DNA from: an uncultured Lentisphaeria bacterium
GTDB taxonomy: Bacteria > Verrucomicrobiota > Lentisphaeria > Victivallales > UBA1829
Assembly (NCBI GenBank): GCA_949287225.1
Contig: CASEFP010000050.1
Span: 1 to 35,138, forward strand
Length of the DNA stretch: 35,138 nucleotides
Direction of reading: 5' to 3'
Shown here: piece by piece, positions 7,193-16,887 of the stretch
How the letters are laid out: each line of letters opens with the position of its first letter
Numbering within the stretch: position 1 is the stretch's first letter
Notes under the pieces: model-generated
Told to the model about the DNA's origin: nothing
Databases searched by the model: none
The model's input: the letters and a program-made list of their open reading frames with translations, nothing else
Translations under genes and position numbers: made by a program

Positions 7193-10100
7193 GTGGGCTT
7201 TTATCTATATACGGGAAACAAACTGGAACGGCTGGCGGATGCCTTCTGCTCCCGTGTCTATATGTGTCCCGGGAGGGAATGGCTGATTCCGGAAACCGTC
7301 GTGGTGCAGACGCAGGGCATGGCCGCGTGGCTTCGCCTGAAACTGGCGGAATCCTCTCCCGTTGCCGCGAATCTGGATTTCCCGTTCCTGAACGCATTCA
7401 TCTCTTCAGTATTCGAACGCGTGTTTCCCGGCTATCATGACGCGGTGCGCAGTTTATCCCGCGAGCGGATGACATGGAATCTTTTTCATATCTTCATGGA
7501 TCATCCGGAGACGTATCCGGAACTGGAGAAATATTTCCTGCACGATACCGGGGCGAAGGATCTGAAAAAATACCAGCTGGCGGAGAAGATCGCCGGACTC
7601 TTCGACCAGTATCAGATTTACCGCACCGATGTTCTGGAACAGTGGCGCACGGTTCCCGCGGCGGACAACTGGCAGGCACGGCTTTTTCTCGAACTTGTCG
7701 GGGAGGGGAGGGGAATGGACGAATATTTCCGCGATTTCCTCATCTTGCAGAAACTTCCTGATTATGCCGCGCCGGAACGTGTGACCGTTTTCGGGATCAA
7801 CGCGATGGCGCCCGTGTATCTTCAGTTTTTCGTCAAACTTGCGGAGTTCCGTGATGTTCATTTCTTCTATGTGAATCCCTGCGAGGATTACTGGAGCGAT
7901 GTGCTTTCCGGGCGTCAGGCGTCGAAACTGGCACGCAGAATGGGGGTGGATCCCTGCTCACTTGCCGGCGGCAATCCGCTTCTGGCGTCGCTCGGCACAC
8001 GGGGGCGCGACTTTTTCTCGCTGATGACGGAGATCCCCGAAACGTGCATTGCGGAGGAAACTCTCTGCTTTGAACCGTTTTCCGAGGCGCGAACCACAAT
8101 GCTCGGGGTGCTCCAGCAGGATGTTCTGGAGAATGTGAAACGCGGCGGCGCTTCTTCCGCCGGAATGGATTTCAAGCCTCCGCTTTTGCGGGATCCCTCC
8201 GATCATTCCATTACGGTTCATGACTGCCACAGCGCGCTGCGCGAGGTCGAGGTCCTCCACGACCAGCTTCTGGCACTGCTTCAGGACAAGGACATTCAGC
8301 CGCGCGACATCATCGTGATGGCGCCGGACATCACCGTTTATGAACCCTATGTCAACGCGGTGTTCGGGACGGGAAAACTGAAGGATTTCTATGCGTTTTC
8401 CGACCGCAGCATCCGGGACAGCAACCGCACGGCGGAAACATTCCTTTCCCTGCTCAAGCTCCGGAACGGCAAATACGAGACGTCCGCCGTCTTCGATCTT
8501 CTGGAGCATCCCGCCCTCCGCCGGAAGTGGGGCCTCTCCGACGGCGATCTCGATCTTCTGCGGCAATGGATTGCGGAAAGCGGCGTCCGCTGGGGAATTA
8601 ATGCGGAAAACCGCGAGGAGCTCTGCGGCGTCGGCTTCGAGGAATACTCCTGGGAGCAGGGGCTGGACCGTCTTCTGCTCGGCTACGCGGTGCTCCGGGA
8701 CGAGGCGGAACAGGGACGCGAGGATGTGGTCTCGCTTGACGCCGTCGAAGGGAGCGATGCGGAGACGCTGGGAGCCTTCATCCGTTTCGTGCAGGCGCTC
8801 TTTTCCCTGCGGGAACGTTTTGCTTCCGCGCGTCCTCTTGCATCATGGTGCGAACTGCTTTCCGCGGCGCTTGACGAATTCTTCCTCAACGACAGCGATT
8901 TCTATCTGGAACTTTCCGCCGTCCGCACTGCGCTGCGTCATCTTTCGGAGTGCGCGGACGAGCTGCGCCTTCCCGAGGCGCTTTCCTCGGAACTGGTGCT
9001 TTCCCTGCTCGAAGAGGGATTCGGGGAGCTTCCCGCCTCCGATCCCTTCCTGCACGGCGGAATTACCTTCTGTTCGCTGGTGCCGATGCGGAGCATTCCC
9101 ATGAAGGTCGTGGCGATCCTCGGACTTTCCGAAGGAGCGTTCCCGCGCCGGGATTCTGCGATCGGGTTCAGTCTTCTCGCATGCGAAAAACGCAAACTGG
9201 ATCCGTCCCCGAATCAGGAGGACCGTTATCTCTTTCTGGAATCGGTCCTTGCCGCCCGCAGGAATCTGCTCCTGTTCCACCAGGGACGGGACTGCCGGGG
9301 AGATGAGGAGTATCCGCCCGCTTCCCCGCTGGGCGAACTGCTCCAGACACTGGGGGATTCCTTCGGGACCGCCCCGAAGTCGCTGGTGATCCGCCATAAG
9401 CTTCAGGCATTTGATTTCGATTATTTCAACGGGAGACATCCCGGACTCTTCTCCTTTTCCGAAGCAGCCTTTCAGGCGTCACAGGCGCTTGCCGCGGCTC
9501 TGGAGGGGAGCCCGCCTCCTCCGGAGCGTCTGCTTGAGCGCCTGCCGCGGATCGAAATGCCGCCTTTGCCGCCGGAAGTTTCCCTGCTGGATCTGGAGGA
9601 GTTTTTCCGGGCACCCCAGGCGTATTATCTCAAGCATGCGGCGGGATTGTATCTCCGGAGTGATTCCGGCACCATGGAGGATGTGGAACCGCTCGTGCTG
9701 GACAGCCTGGAGAAATATTCTTTGGAACAGACGGTCACGGAGTGGACGCAGCGCGGCATTCCCGACGAGGAACAATACCGGATTCTGAAGAATACCAACC
9801 GCCTTCCCGTCGGCGCGCCGGGGAAAGCGGCGTTCTGCGCGGCGTGCGAGACACTGCGGCAGTTTTCCCCCGGTTTTCAGGCGCTTCTGGCGTCCGCTTC
9901 TTCCGTTCCGCTGGAAATCCGGATTGATGAAACGACTCTTTCCGGGGAAATCCCGCTGGATCCCGCCGGGCTGACGCAGGTTTATTGCAGAAACGCCGGA
10001 TTCAAGGGGCCTGATGCAGTCCGCTGGTACCTGCGCCATCTGCTTCTCTCCGCCGTGCGGGGGACGGACGCGTGTTCCCTGGCCTGGAACCGGGAGAGAG

Positions 10101-10441
10101 GCGCCGCATGGAAGATGCAGGGGCTGACGCCGGAGGAGAGTGTTGCGCGTCTGCGGGAACTGCTCGCGCTTTTCCAGCGGGGACGGACGCGGGTCCTGCC
10201 CCTGTTCCGGAATGCCTCGTTCGCTTATGCATTGCACAGAGAACAGCTTTCTCAGGCGCTAAACGCCTTTTACGGTTACCGGGCGAACGGTTATGGCGGA
10301 GACTGGGTGGAGGACGAGGCCGCAGCGCTGTTCTTTTCTCCGGAAGATTTTGATTCTCCTGAATTTGCGGCGGAATTTGCGGAGCTTGCACGCATTGTGT
10401 ACCGTCCGTTTCTGAACGGGGAGGTGAAGGATGAGAAGTGA
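7193..10441 (+). CDS. recC: Exodeoxyribonuclease V gamma subunit RecC
   Basis: The 1082-residue protein is of RecC length and begins with the family's typical sequence: GFYLYTGNKLERLADAF, then VVVQTQGMAAWLRLKLAE. RecC is the inactivated-helicase subunit of RecBCD that holds the complex together, splits the DNA strands and reads the Chi site. Other recognisable pieces are FGINAMAPVYLQFF, VLHDQLLALLQD and FCSLVPMRSIPMKVVAILGL. The start is GTG at 7193, with GAGGAAAAG upstream; no ATG fits the N-terminus. It overlaps recB by 11 bases. The order recC-recB-recD without ptrA is compact compared with Escherichia coli. The Chi sequence read by this divergent RecC cannot be predicted from the window. 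Confidence 0.94.
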   Translation: MGFYLYTGNKLERLADAFCSRVYMCPGREWLIPETVVVQTQGMAAWLRLKLAESSPVAANLDFPFLNAFISSVFERVFPGYHDAVRSLSRERMTWNLFHIFMDHPETYPELEKYFLHDTGAKDLKKYQLAEKIAGLFDQYQIYRTDVLEQWRTVPAADNWQARLFLELVGEGRGMDEYFRDFLILQKLPDYAAPERVTVFGINAMAPVYLQFFVKLAEFRDVHFFYVNPCEDYWSDVLSGRQASKLARRMGVDPCSLAGGNPLLASLGTRGRDFFSLMTEIPETCIAEETLCFEPFSEARTTMLGVLQQDVLENVKRGGASSAGMDFKPPLLRDPSDHSITVHDCHSALREVEVLHDQLLALLQDKDIQPRDIIVMAPDITVYEPYVNAVFGTGKLKDFYAFSDRSIRDSNRTAETFLSLLKLRNGKYETSAVFDLLEHPALRRKWGLSDGDLDLLRQWIAESGVRWGINAENREELCGVGFEEYSWEQGLDRLLLGYAVLRDEAEQGREDVVSLDAVEGSDAETLGAFIRFVQALFSLRERFASARPLASWCELLSAALDEFFLNDSDFYLELSAVRTALRHLSECADELRLPEALSSELVLSLLEEGFGELPASDPFLHGGITFCSLVPMRSIPMKVVAILGLSEGAFPRRDSAIGFSLLACEKRKLDPSPNQEDRYLFLESVLAARRNLLLFHQGRDCRGDEEYPPASPLGELLQTLGDSFGTAPKSLVIRHKLQAFDFDYFNGRHPGLFSFSEAAFQASQALAAALEGSPPPPERLLERLPRIEMPPLPPEVSLLDLEEFFRAPQAYYLKHAAGLYLRSDSGTMEDVEPLVLDSLEKYSLEQTVTEWTQRGIPDEEQYRILKNTNRLPVGAPGKAAFCAACETLRQFSPGFQALLASASSVPLEIRIDETTLSGEIPLDPAGLTQVYCRNAGFKGPDAVRWYLRHLLLSAVRGTDACSLAWNRERGAAWKMQGLTPEESVARLRELLALFQRGRTRVLPLFRNASFAYALHREQLSQALNAFYGYRANGYGGDWVEDEAAALFFSPEDFDSPEFAAEFAELARIVYRPFLNGEVKDEK

Positions 10442-13400
10442 AATTCCGGAGCTCGACTCCATTACCTGTCCGCTCGACGGCGTCCGCATGGTCGAAGCCG
10501 CCGCCGGAACCGGCAAGACCTACAACATCCAGAATCTTGTCCTGCGTCTCGTTCTGGAGCGGGGGCTTCCGGTTTCCTCCATCCTCGTCGTCACGTTCAC
10601 CGAGGCGGCGACCGCCGAACTGAAGAGCCGGATCCGCGACATGCTCCGCAACGCTCTGCGTTATGCCGACGGAGACGCACTTCCTGAAAACGAGCTCCCG
10701 CGCATCGCCGCCATTCTGGAACACGCGGAGGGTTCTGCGCCGAGGGAAACATTGATCGGGCGTCTGCGGAACGCCGTGCTCGATTTCGACGACGGATCGG
10801 TTTCCACGATTCACGGCTTCTGCCAGCGGATGCTTGCGGAGTATGCCTTTGAAAGCGGCGGCCTGTTCGATACCGTCATCCGGACGGATTCCGAGGAGAT
10901 CGTCCGCGATCTTCTGACGGATTTTTACCGGCGTGAATTCTATTCGCCTGACCATGCCGCGCTCCGGGCCGCGCTCCGGGAGTTCAGCGCCTTCACGCCG
11001 GACGCGTATTTCAAGACGGTTGCCGCACTGTATGCCCGTCCGGATCTTCATCTCAGGACTCGTGCACAGGAACCCTTCGACACCGCCCCGCTTCTCATGC
11101 GGATCGTCCCGCTTCTGGACGAGGTCGCCGCCGCGGTTCATCCCGGAATCCTGACCGGCTTCGGAGACATCATGAAAGCAGGGTATTATCCGGAGGATTG
11201 CGCAAAAGCGGAACGGATTCTGCTGGATTGGAAGAAAAGCGCTTCGCTCCACGGCGTTTTCTCAACATTGAAGAAATTTTCCCCGGAACTGGTGCAGGCG
11301 CATATCAAGGTCCGCATCGCGAAGGAACTGCGTGCACATGCCATGGAATGCCTGCGCGACCCGTTCTTTGCGAAAAACGCGGAACTTCTTGCGGCGCTTC
11401 AGCTTTACTGCGATACGCTCCTGCCGTCCGCGCTGCGGTTTGTCCGCCGGGAGTTCGAGCGGAAAAAACGCAAAGAGAATTTCCTGACCTTCGATGATCT
11501 GCTGCTGCGCGTCCGCGCTTCCGTCCGTTCCGATGAGGACTCGTTTGTCCGGGCGGTCCGGGGAAAATACCGTGCCGCGATTGTCGACGAGTTTCAGGAC
11601 ACCGATCCCGTGCAGTATGAAATCTTCTGTTCGCTGTTTGCCTTCGGACCATGTCCCACGCTCTTCATGGTCGGGGATCCGCGCCAGGCAATCTACGCGT
11701 TCCGGGGCGGGGACATCGCAGCTTACCGAAGAGCGGAACGCGACTGCCGGGAGTCGCCGCACGGAGGCAAATACGGCCTGACCGCCAACTACCGCTCGTC
11801 CGGAGCGATGATCCGCGCCGTCAACACGGTCTTTCACGGCCATCCGTATCCGTTTGCGGATCCGGGCATTACGTTTGCGGAGGTCCGTGCGCCCGCCGAC
11901 GCGGACGGCAATGTCCGCCCCGGCATCCTGCGCGGCGGAGCGGAGGATCCTTTCCCGTTGAAGATCACGTGGCTTCCCGCCGACGGCAAACCTCCGACTT
12001 CAATTCAGCTGGCTGAGCGCACCACCCTTCTCTGCGCAAAGGAGATCCGGAGAATGCTCGGAGATTCCGCGCTCCGTCTGCCGGAGCGCCCGGAGCCCGG
12101 CGTCCGTCCCGGGGATTTCGCCGTTCTGGTCTTTTCCGGATATGAGGGGATGCGTGTCCAGTCCGCGCTTGCGGAATACGGCATTCCCTCGGTGATTGCA
12201 AACGCCGGAAATGTCTTTGATTCCGAGGCCGCCGGAGAACTTGCCTGCGTGCTCGACGCGATCGCCGATCCCCGGGACAGTTCCGCCGTGGTCCGGGCGA
12301 TGCATACGGATCTCATCGGATACGATCTGCCTGATCTGATCCGGATTCATCTGGCGGAGGAGGGCGGAAGCGAGCTGCCGCTGGATGGCATGCAGGAAAA
12401 ACTGGAGCACCTCCGCAAACGCTGGGAAAACACCTCTTTTACCGAGATGTTTCATGAACTTCTGCGGGAATTCCGTGTCCGCGAGCGCATCCTGGGAAAA
12501 CCGCGCGGCGAGCGCAAACTGACTGATCTTCTCCAGCTGGGGGAAGTTCTTCATCATGAGAGCACGGCGCGTTCCCTTTCCGTTTCCGGTGTGCTCCACT
12601 TCCTGGAGCGCCAGCGTTCGGATCGTCTCCGGGACAAGAGCGATGAATATGAAATCCTGCTGGAAACCGACCGTGCCGCGGTCCGGATCATGACGGTCCA
12701 CAAAAGCAAGGGACTGGAATTCCCGCTGGTCATGCTGCCGACGCTGTTTACCTGGAATGCCGATAAATACGCGGAACACTATCATCTCCCGGACGGCCGT
12801 CTTGAACAGGATTTCACCGATTCTCCGGAATCCGCCGCACTCGCTTCGGGTGAACGCCTTCAGGAGCTGCTGCGTCTTGCCTATGTCGCGGTCACGCGCG
12901 CGAAATATTACTGTCACATCTTCTGGGGTGCGTGCAAGGACAATCTTTCCGCGCTGGACTGGATCTTCCGGATGCGCACTCTCCCGATCCTGCCTGAGGT
13001 GAAGGATCTGCGCGCCAGCCTTGCCGCATCGAAGGAATCCGTGCGGAACGCCGTGCCGCCGGAGTGGTTTGTTCCCCCGCCGCCTGAAACGGAGCCGGTT
13101 CCCCCGTATCTGATGCGCCGCGAGGAGATCGGAGAACTGCATCATCCCGTCTGGAAGGGAAAACTGGATCCGGACTGGCGGATTACGAGCTTTTCCGGCT
13201 TGAGCTCCGGCGGAACGGACGCTCCCGCCGACTACGATCAGGAAGCCGCCGAACTTCCGCCCGGTCCGAAGCCGGAGGGGATTTTTGCCATCCCCGGCGG
13301 TGTGCGGACAGGCAATGCCTGGCATGAAATTTTTGAAAGGCTCGATTTCCAGGATCCGGAAAAGAATCTTGCGTCGCTGGTCGAGGAGAAACTCTCCCTC

Positions 13401-14030
13401 TACGGCATTCTCGGAGAGGGGGCGGAAAAAGCCGAACGGATCGCGCTCACCATGGCGATGGTCCGGAATGTGCTGGCTTCGCCGCTGCCCGGCGCGGACG
13501 GGGATGCCTTTGCGCTTTCGGAGATTCCGCGCGCGGACCGTGTCAGCGAAATGCAGTTCCACTACTCTTTTGCAAAGGGGTTCCGCATCGGGGATCTGCG
13601 CCCGGTTCTGGAATCGTATGTGACGGAAAAGCTGGGGATGCCTTCCTGGAACTCCCTGCGGGGAACCGTTTCCGGCGGATTCCTGAACGGCTTCATTGAC
13701 CTGGTGTTTCAGCGCAACGGACGCTTTTACATCGCGGACTGGAAATCCAACCGTCTCGGCGGCGATCCGCGCAATTTCCTGCCGGACGGCATCCGCGCGA
13801 CAATGCTGAACCATTTCTATTTCCTGCAGTACCTGATCTACTGCGTTGCGCTGATCAAGTTCCTCCGCCTCAGGATCGGAACGTATGCGGAGGAGGAGCA
13901 TGAACGGTATTTCGGCGGAGTTTATTATCTTTTTGTGCGCGGCGTCACGCCGGAACAGCCGGGCACGGGCGTTTATCATGACCGCCCTCCGTTCGCGCTT
14001 CTGGCACAACTGGAACAACTGCTGGGGTAA
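10431..14030 (+). CDS. recB: Exodeoxyribonuclease V beta subunit RecB (helicase-nuclease)
   Basis: This 1199-residue UvrD-like helicase with a C-terminal nuclease domain is close to the E. coli RecB length. Helicase motifs in order are Walker A VEAAAGTGKT (21-30), FTEAATAELKSRI, Walker B AIVDEFQDTDPVQYE, MVGDPRQAIYAFRGGD, LTANYRSS, MTVHKSKGLEFPLV and LRLAYVAVTRAKYY. The nuclease site is H965 (GNAWHEIF), D1090 (GFIDLVF) and D1103-W-K1105 (ADWKSNRLG). The spacing of the last two matches E. coli D1067, D1080, K1082. The usual DYK is DWK here; the catalytic residues are kept. Together with RecC and RecD it processes double-strand breaks and degrades linear DNA. Confidence 0.96.
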   Translation: MRSEIPELDSITCPLDGVRMVEAAAGTGKTYNIQNLVLRLVLERGLPVSSILVVTFTEAATAELKSRIRDMLRNALRYADGDALPENELPRIAAILEHAEGSAPRETLIGRLRNAVLDFDDGSVSTIHGFCQRMLAEYAFESGGLFDTVIRTDSEEIVRDLLTDFYRREFYSPDHAALRAALREFSAFTPDAYFKTVAALYARPDLHLRTRAQEPFDTAPLLMRIVPLLDEVAAAVHPGILTGFGDIMKAGYYPEDCAKAERILLDWKKSASLHGVFSTLKKFSPELVQAHIKVRIAKELRAHAMECLRDPFFAKNAELLAALQLYCDTLLPSALRFVRREFERKKRKENFLTFDDLLLRVRASVRSDEDSFVRAVRGKYRAAIVDEFQDTDPVQYEIFCSLFAFGPCPTLFMVGDPRQAIYAFRGGDIAAYRRAERDCRESPHGGKYGLTANYRSSGAMIRAVNTVFHGHPYPFADPGITFAEVRAPADADGNVRPGILRGGAEDPFPLKITWLPADGKPPTSIQLAERTTLLCAKEIRRMLGDSALRLPERPEPGVRPGDFAVLVFSGYEGMRVQSALAEYGIPSVIANAGNVFDSEAAGELACVLDAIADPRDSSAVVRAMHTDLIGYDLPDLIRIHLAEEGGSELPLDGMQEKLEHLRKRWENTSFTEMFHELLREFRVRERILGKPRGERKLTDLLQLGEVLHHESTARSLSVSGVLHFLERQRSDRLRDKSDEYEILLETDRAAVRIMTVHKSKGLEFPLVMLPTLFTWNADKYAEHYHLPDGRLEQDFTDSPESAALASGERLQELLRLAYVAVTRAKYYCHIFWGACKDNLSALDWIFRMRTLPILPEVKDLRASLAASKESVRNAVPPEWFVPPPPETEPVPPYLMRREEIGELHHPVWKGKLDPDWRITSFSGLSSGGTDAPADYDQEAAELPPGPKPEGIFAIPGGVRTGNAWHEIFERLDFQDPEKNLASLVEEKLSLYGILGEGAEKAERIALTMAMVRNVLASPLPGADGDAFALSEIPRADRVSEMQFHYSFAKGFRIGDLRPVLESYVTEKLGMPSWNSLRGTVSGGFLNGFIDLVFQRNGRFYIADWKSNRLGGDPRNFLPDGIRATMLNHFYFLQYLIYCVALIKFLRLRIGTYAEEEHERYFGGVYYLFVRGVTPEQPGTGVYHDRPPFALLAQLEQLLG

Positions 14031-14034
14031 GACG

Positions 14035-15957
14035 ATGACGCTTGAGGAACTTAAACAGCTGGACGGGGAGGATGCCTTCTCTCCCATTGACCTTGTATTC
14101 GCCGAATTCCTGCTGAGGCGCGCCCGTTCGGAGAGTCCGGAACTCTTCTGCGCCGCCGCGCTCGCCTCGTATTGCGTCCGCGCGGGGAACAGCTGCTGCG
14201 ATCTGAACCTTTACGCCGGACGGCGTTTTCCCGATCCCTCCGATCCCGAACCGGGCGGAGAGGAGCCCCGTGTTCTCCTGCCCGGACTGGATGAATGGCT
14301 TTCCGCTCTGCGCGCACTGCCTGGCGCTGTGATCGAACATTATCCGGAAACCGTGCATCCGACCGCGCCGCTGGTGCTCGACCGCGCGCACAGACTCTAT
14401 CTGAACCGTTATTTTCTTTATGAACTCTCGCTGGCGGACGCGATCCGCCGCCGGTGCGCGGCAGAGCAGACGCCTCCCGATCTTGCGCCGGGGCGTCTCG
14501 TTGCGCTTTCCCCGTATTTCCGGAAGGCGGCCGCGGAACCGGATATCGACTTCCAGCAGTCCGCCGTGTTTCTCGCCTGTTCCGGGAACTTTTCCATCAT
14601 CACCGGCGGGCCCGGCACCGGGAAAACAACCGTTGCCGCCGCGCTTCTCGCGCTGGAGCTTGAGCGCAATCCCGGGCTGGAAATCGCACTCTGCGCGCCA
14701 ACCGGAAAGGCGCAGGCGAGACTCCGCGACTCGGTGACGCAGGGGATCGCCGGGCTGGCATGCGCGCCTGAGATCCGTGAGCGCCTGAGTACCATTCCCT
14801 GCGGCACGATCCATTCGCTTCTCTCTCCTCTGCCGGGCACAACGCAGTTCCGGCACAATGAGAAAAATCCCCTGCGCGCGGATCTGATCGTTGTGGACGA
14901 GGCTTCGATGGTTTCGCTTCCCCTGATGGCAAAACTGCTCCGCGCCGTGCGTCCCGAGGCGAAAATCGTCCTGCTCGGTGACAAGGATCAGCTCGCGTCG
15001 GTGGACGCGGGCGCGGTTCTGGCGGACCTCTGCGCATGCGGCTCGCGCAACGTCATGCGCGAATGTGCGGCAGAAGCATTTCAGCGCCAGACTTCCTGGA
15101 CATTCCCCGTCGTTTCCGATTCTCTTCCGCTTTCCGGGTGCATTGCGGAGCTGGTGAAGAACCACCGCTCGGCAAACGCGCCGAATATCAGTTCGATCAG
15201 CGCGGCGATCCGGAACATCGCTTCTCCGGAGGATCTGCAAAGCATTACAGCCCGCGTGGCGGAGTGCGATACGCCGGACTTTCATACGCGGAAGCTGCCG
15301 CGCGGCGGATTCGGGGGCGCGCTGTTTCAGCGGATTTCCGAACCGTGCATCCGGTTTCCGGGAGAGGAGACGCTTCATGCGTTCCGCGAACTGCGCGGCC
15401 TTGCCGACCGCGGCGGGGAAGCTGCCATGCGCAGTGCCTTTGAGCTGATCGGGCGCTTCAGGATTCTCTGCGCGCTCCGGAACGGACCGTATGGAACTCT
15501 TGCTGTCAACGCCGCGCTCCGGGCGCATCTGCGCATGAGTGAACCGTTTGCCGCCGGACTGCCGCTGATGATTGTGCGCAACCATCCGGAGACGGGATTG
15601 TACAACGGGGACATCGGACTGGTCTGGCGTTCGGATTCCGGTGTCCTCCGGGTGTATTTCCCCGACTCGCACACGCCCGGAGTTTTCCGTTCGTTCCTGC
15701 CTGTCGAACTGCCGGAACATGAGGCGGTCTTCGCCATGACGGTTCACAAATCGCAGGGATCTGGCTTTCAGAATGTGCTCATCATCCTGCCGGATCACGA
15801 TACGCCGGTTCTGACGCGAGAGCTGCTTTATACGGCACTTACGCGCGCGGAGGAGCGTGTGGAGCTGTGGGCGGACCGCGCGGTCATCGCCATGTCGCTG
15901 GAGCGTCTGACGATCCGTCAGTCCGGGCTGGCGGACCGTCTCAGACACCCGCTGTGA
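14035..15957 (+). CDS. recD: Exodeoxyribonuclease V alpha subunit RecD (5'-3' helicase)
   Basis: The 640-residue superfamily 1B helicase has Walker A GGPGTGKT at 191-198, APTGKAQARL, the DEAS Walker B in LIVVDEASMVSLPLM, VLLGDKDQLASVDAGAVL, MTVHKSQGSGFQNVLIILP and LLYTALTRAEERVELW. Length is near that of proteobacterial RecD (about 608) and it lacks the long N-terminal extension of RecD2. The ATG at 14035 lies 4 bases after the recB stop, with a GGGG element spanning the end of recB. The longer open frame from 13885 overlaps recB and is not family-like. RecD drives the fast motor on the 5' strand in RecBCD. Confidence 0.95.
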   Translation: MTLEELKQLDGEDAFSPIDLVFAEFLLRRARSESPELFCAAALASYCVRAGNSCCDLNLYAGRRFPDPSDPEPGGEEPRVLLPGLDEWLSALRALPGAVIEHYPETVHPTAPLVLDRAHRLYLNRYFLYELSLADAIRRRCAAEQTPPDLAPGRLVALSPYFRKAAAEPDIDFQQSAVFLACSGNFSIITGGPGTGKTTVAAALLALELERNPGLEIALCAPTGKAQARLRDSVTQGIAGLACAPEIRERLSTIPCGTIHSLLSPLPGTTQFRHNEKNPLRADLIVVDEASMVSLPLMAKLLRAVRPEAKIVLLGDKDQLASVDAGAVLADLCACGSRNVMRECAAEAFQRQTSWTFPVVSDSLPLSGCIAELVKNHRSANAPNISSISAAIRNIASPEDLQSITARVAECDTPDFHTRKLPRGGFGGALFQRISEPCIRFPGEETLHAFRELRGLADRGGEAAMRSAFELIGRFRILCALRNGPYGTLAVNAALRAHLRMSEPFAAGLPLMIVRNHPETGLYNGDIGLVWRSDSGVLRVYFPDSHTPGVFRSFLPVELPEHEAVFAMTVHKSQGSGFQNVLIILPDHDTPVLTRELLYTALTRAEERVELWADRAVIAMSLERLTIRQSGLADRLRHPL

Positions 15958-15973
15958 CGGGGAATCGGATCCA

Positions 15974-16753
15974 TCAGTTTTTCCCGAGAAGGGTCTGCTC
16001 CACGGAGTCCGTTTCCATTTCATAGGTCCGGCCGTCGATGTGTTTTGCCCACGGCGTCGGCTGGCGGCGTTCGACCAGTTCCACGCGGTATTTCACCGGA
16101 TAATCCAGCTTGATGCAGGGGATTTCGCGGAGCTTGCGGACAGCCTCCTCGGTTTTCCGGGTGATCAGCGCGCGGGTTTTTTCCAGCGAAGGAATCCGGG
16201 CGCCGAACGAACAGAAGGACTTTTTCACTTCGCATGTGACGACGCCGGGGATCCATTCGGAAGCCTCGGCGCAGACTTTGTCGTCGCCGCTGACCAGAAT
16301 GACGGGGATCTTGTGTTCCGCCGCGATTGCCGCGTCGATTCCGACTTCGCCGGCTTTCCTGCCGTTGAGCCAGATGTTCTGGATTTCGACCGAGCTGTAG
16401 GTGTGTTCGAGCACCGCACCCGCCGTGCCCGCCATCGCGTGATAGCCGAGAAGGATCAGGCCGTCCGCGCCTTCGATGTCGGCGAAGCGGACGCCGGGGG
16501 TCATGCCGTCGATGAAATCCGCGCGCGGGTCGATCTGTTCGCGCGTCATGTTGGAGCTTCCGCCGTGGCCGTCGCGCACGATGACCTCGGTCGCCCCGGC
16601 GCGGAAGCACCCTTCGATGCAGGCGTTGGTATCCTCGGCCATGTATTTGCGCGCAAGTGCGACGAGATCGGGGCGTCCCTCGTCCATGCTGATGTATTTC
16701 CTGCTGCTGACTCCGCTGATGCCTTCGATGTCGACGAAAATGTAGATTTTCAT
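15974..16753 (-). CDS. M55-family D-aminopeptidase-like protein (DppA type)
   Basis: The 259-residue protein matches the M55 peptidase family, zinc enzymes typified by Bacillus subtilis DppA, which removes D-amino acids from peptides. Probable metal and catalytic residues follow DppA: D8 and E10 (FVDIEGISGV), H63 (VRDGHGGSSNM), H105 (LLGYHAMAG) and E136 (AGEVGIDAA). The start at 16753 has AAGGAAGGAC upstream; the longer open frame to 16891 would run through the terminator of the upstream gene and is rejected. There is no signal peptide, so it acts in the cytoplasm, perhaps in recycling cell-wall or scavenged peptides. It converges on recD with 16 bases between the stops. Its substrate is inferred from family only. 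Confidence 0.9.
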   Translation of the reverse strand: MKIYIFVDIEGISGVSSRKYISMDEGRPDLVALARKYMAEDTNACIEGCFRAGATEVIVRDGHGGSSNMTREQIDPRADFIDGMTPGVRFADIEGADGLILLGYHAMAGTAGAVLEHTYSSVEIQNIWLNGRKAGEVGIDAAIAAEHKIPVILVSGDDKVCAEASEWIPGVVTCEVKKSFCSFGARIPSLEKTRALITRKTEEAVRKLREIPCIKLDYPVKYRVELVERRQPTPWAKHIDGRTYEMETDSVEQTLLGKN

Positions 16754-16851
16754 GATAGAAGCGTCCTTCCTTGTTTGCGTTGTTTTAATGTAGTCCGCAT
16801 TCCGGAGTCCGCCAGTTTTTTTTCTTTTTTTTTCCGGAAAAAGAGAAAAAA

Positions 16852-16877
16852 ATCCCGTGACGGAGTTGTCACGGGAT
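16852..16877 (-). terminator. Strong intrinsic terminator after the 1184-aa secreted enzyme gene
   Basis: ATCCCGTGAC and GTCACGGGAT form a perfect 10-bp stem with a 6-base loop, followed on the minus strand by a U-rich run (TTTTTTCTCTTTTT). It lies 10 bases after the stop at 16888 and separates this cluster from the M55 gene. Confidence 0.92.
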
Positions 16878-16887
16878 ACAGTGGTTG

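Noticed and set aside
12000..16023. Long minus-strand open frames opposite recB and recD
   Set aside because: Shadows of helicase genes with complete motif sets.
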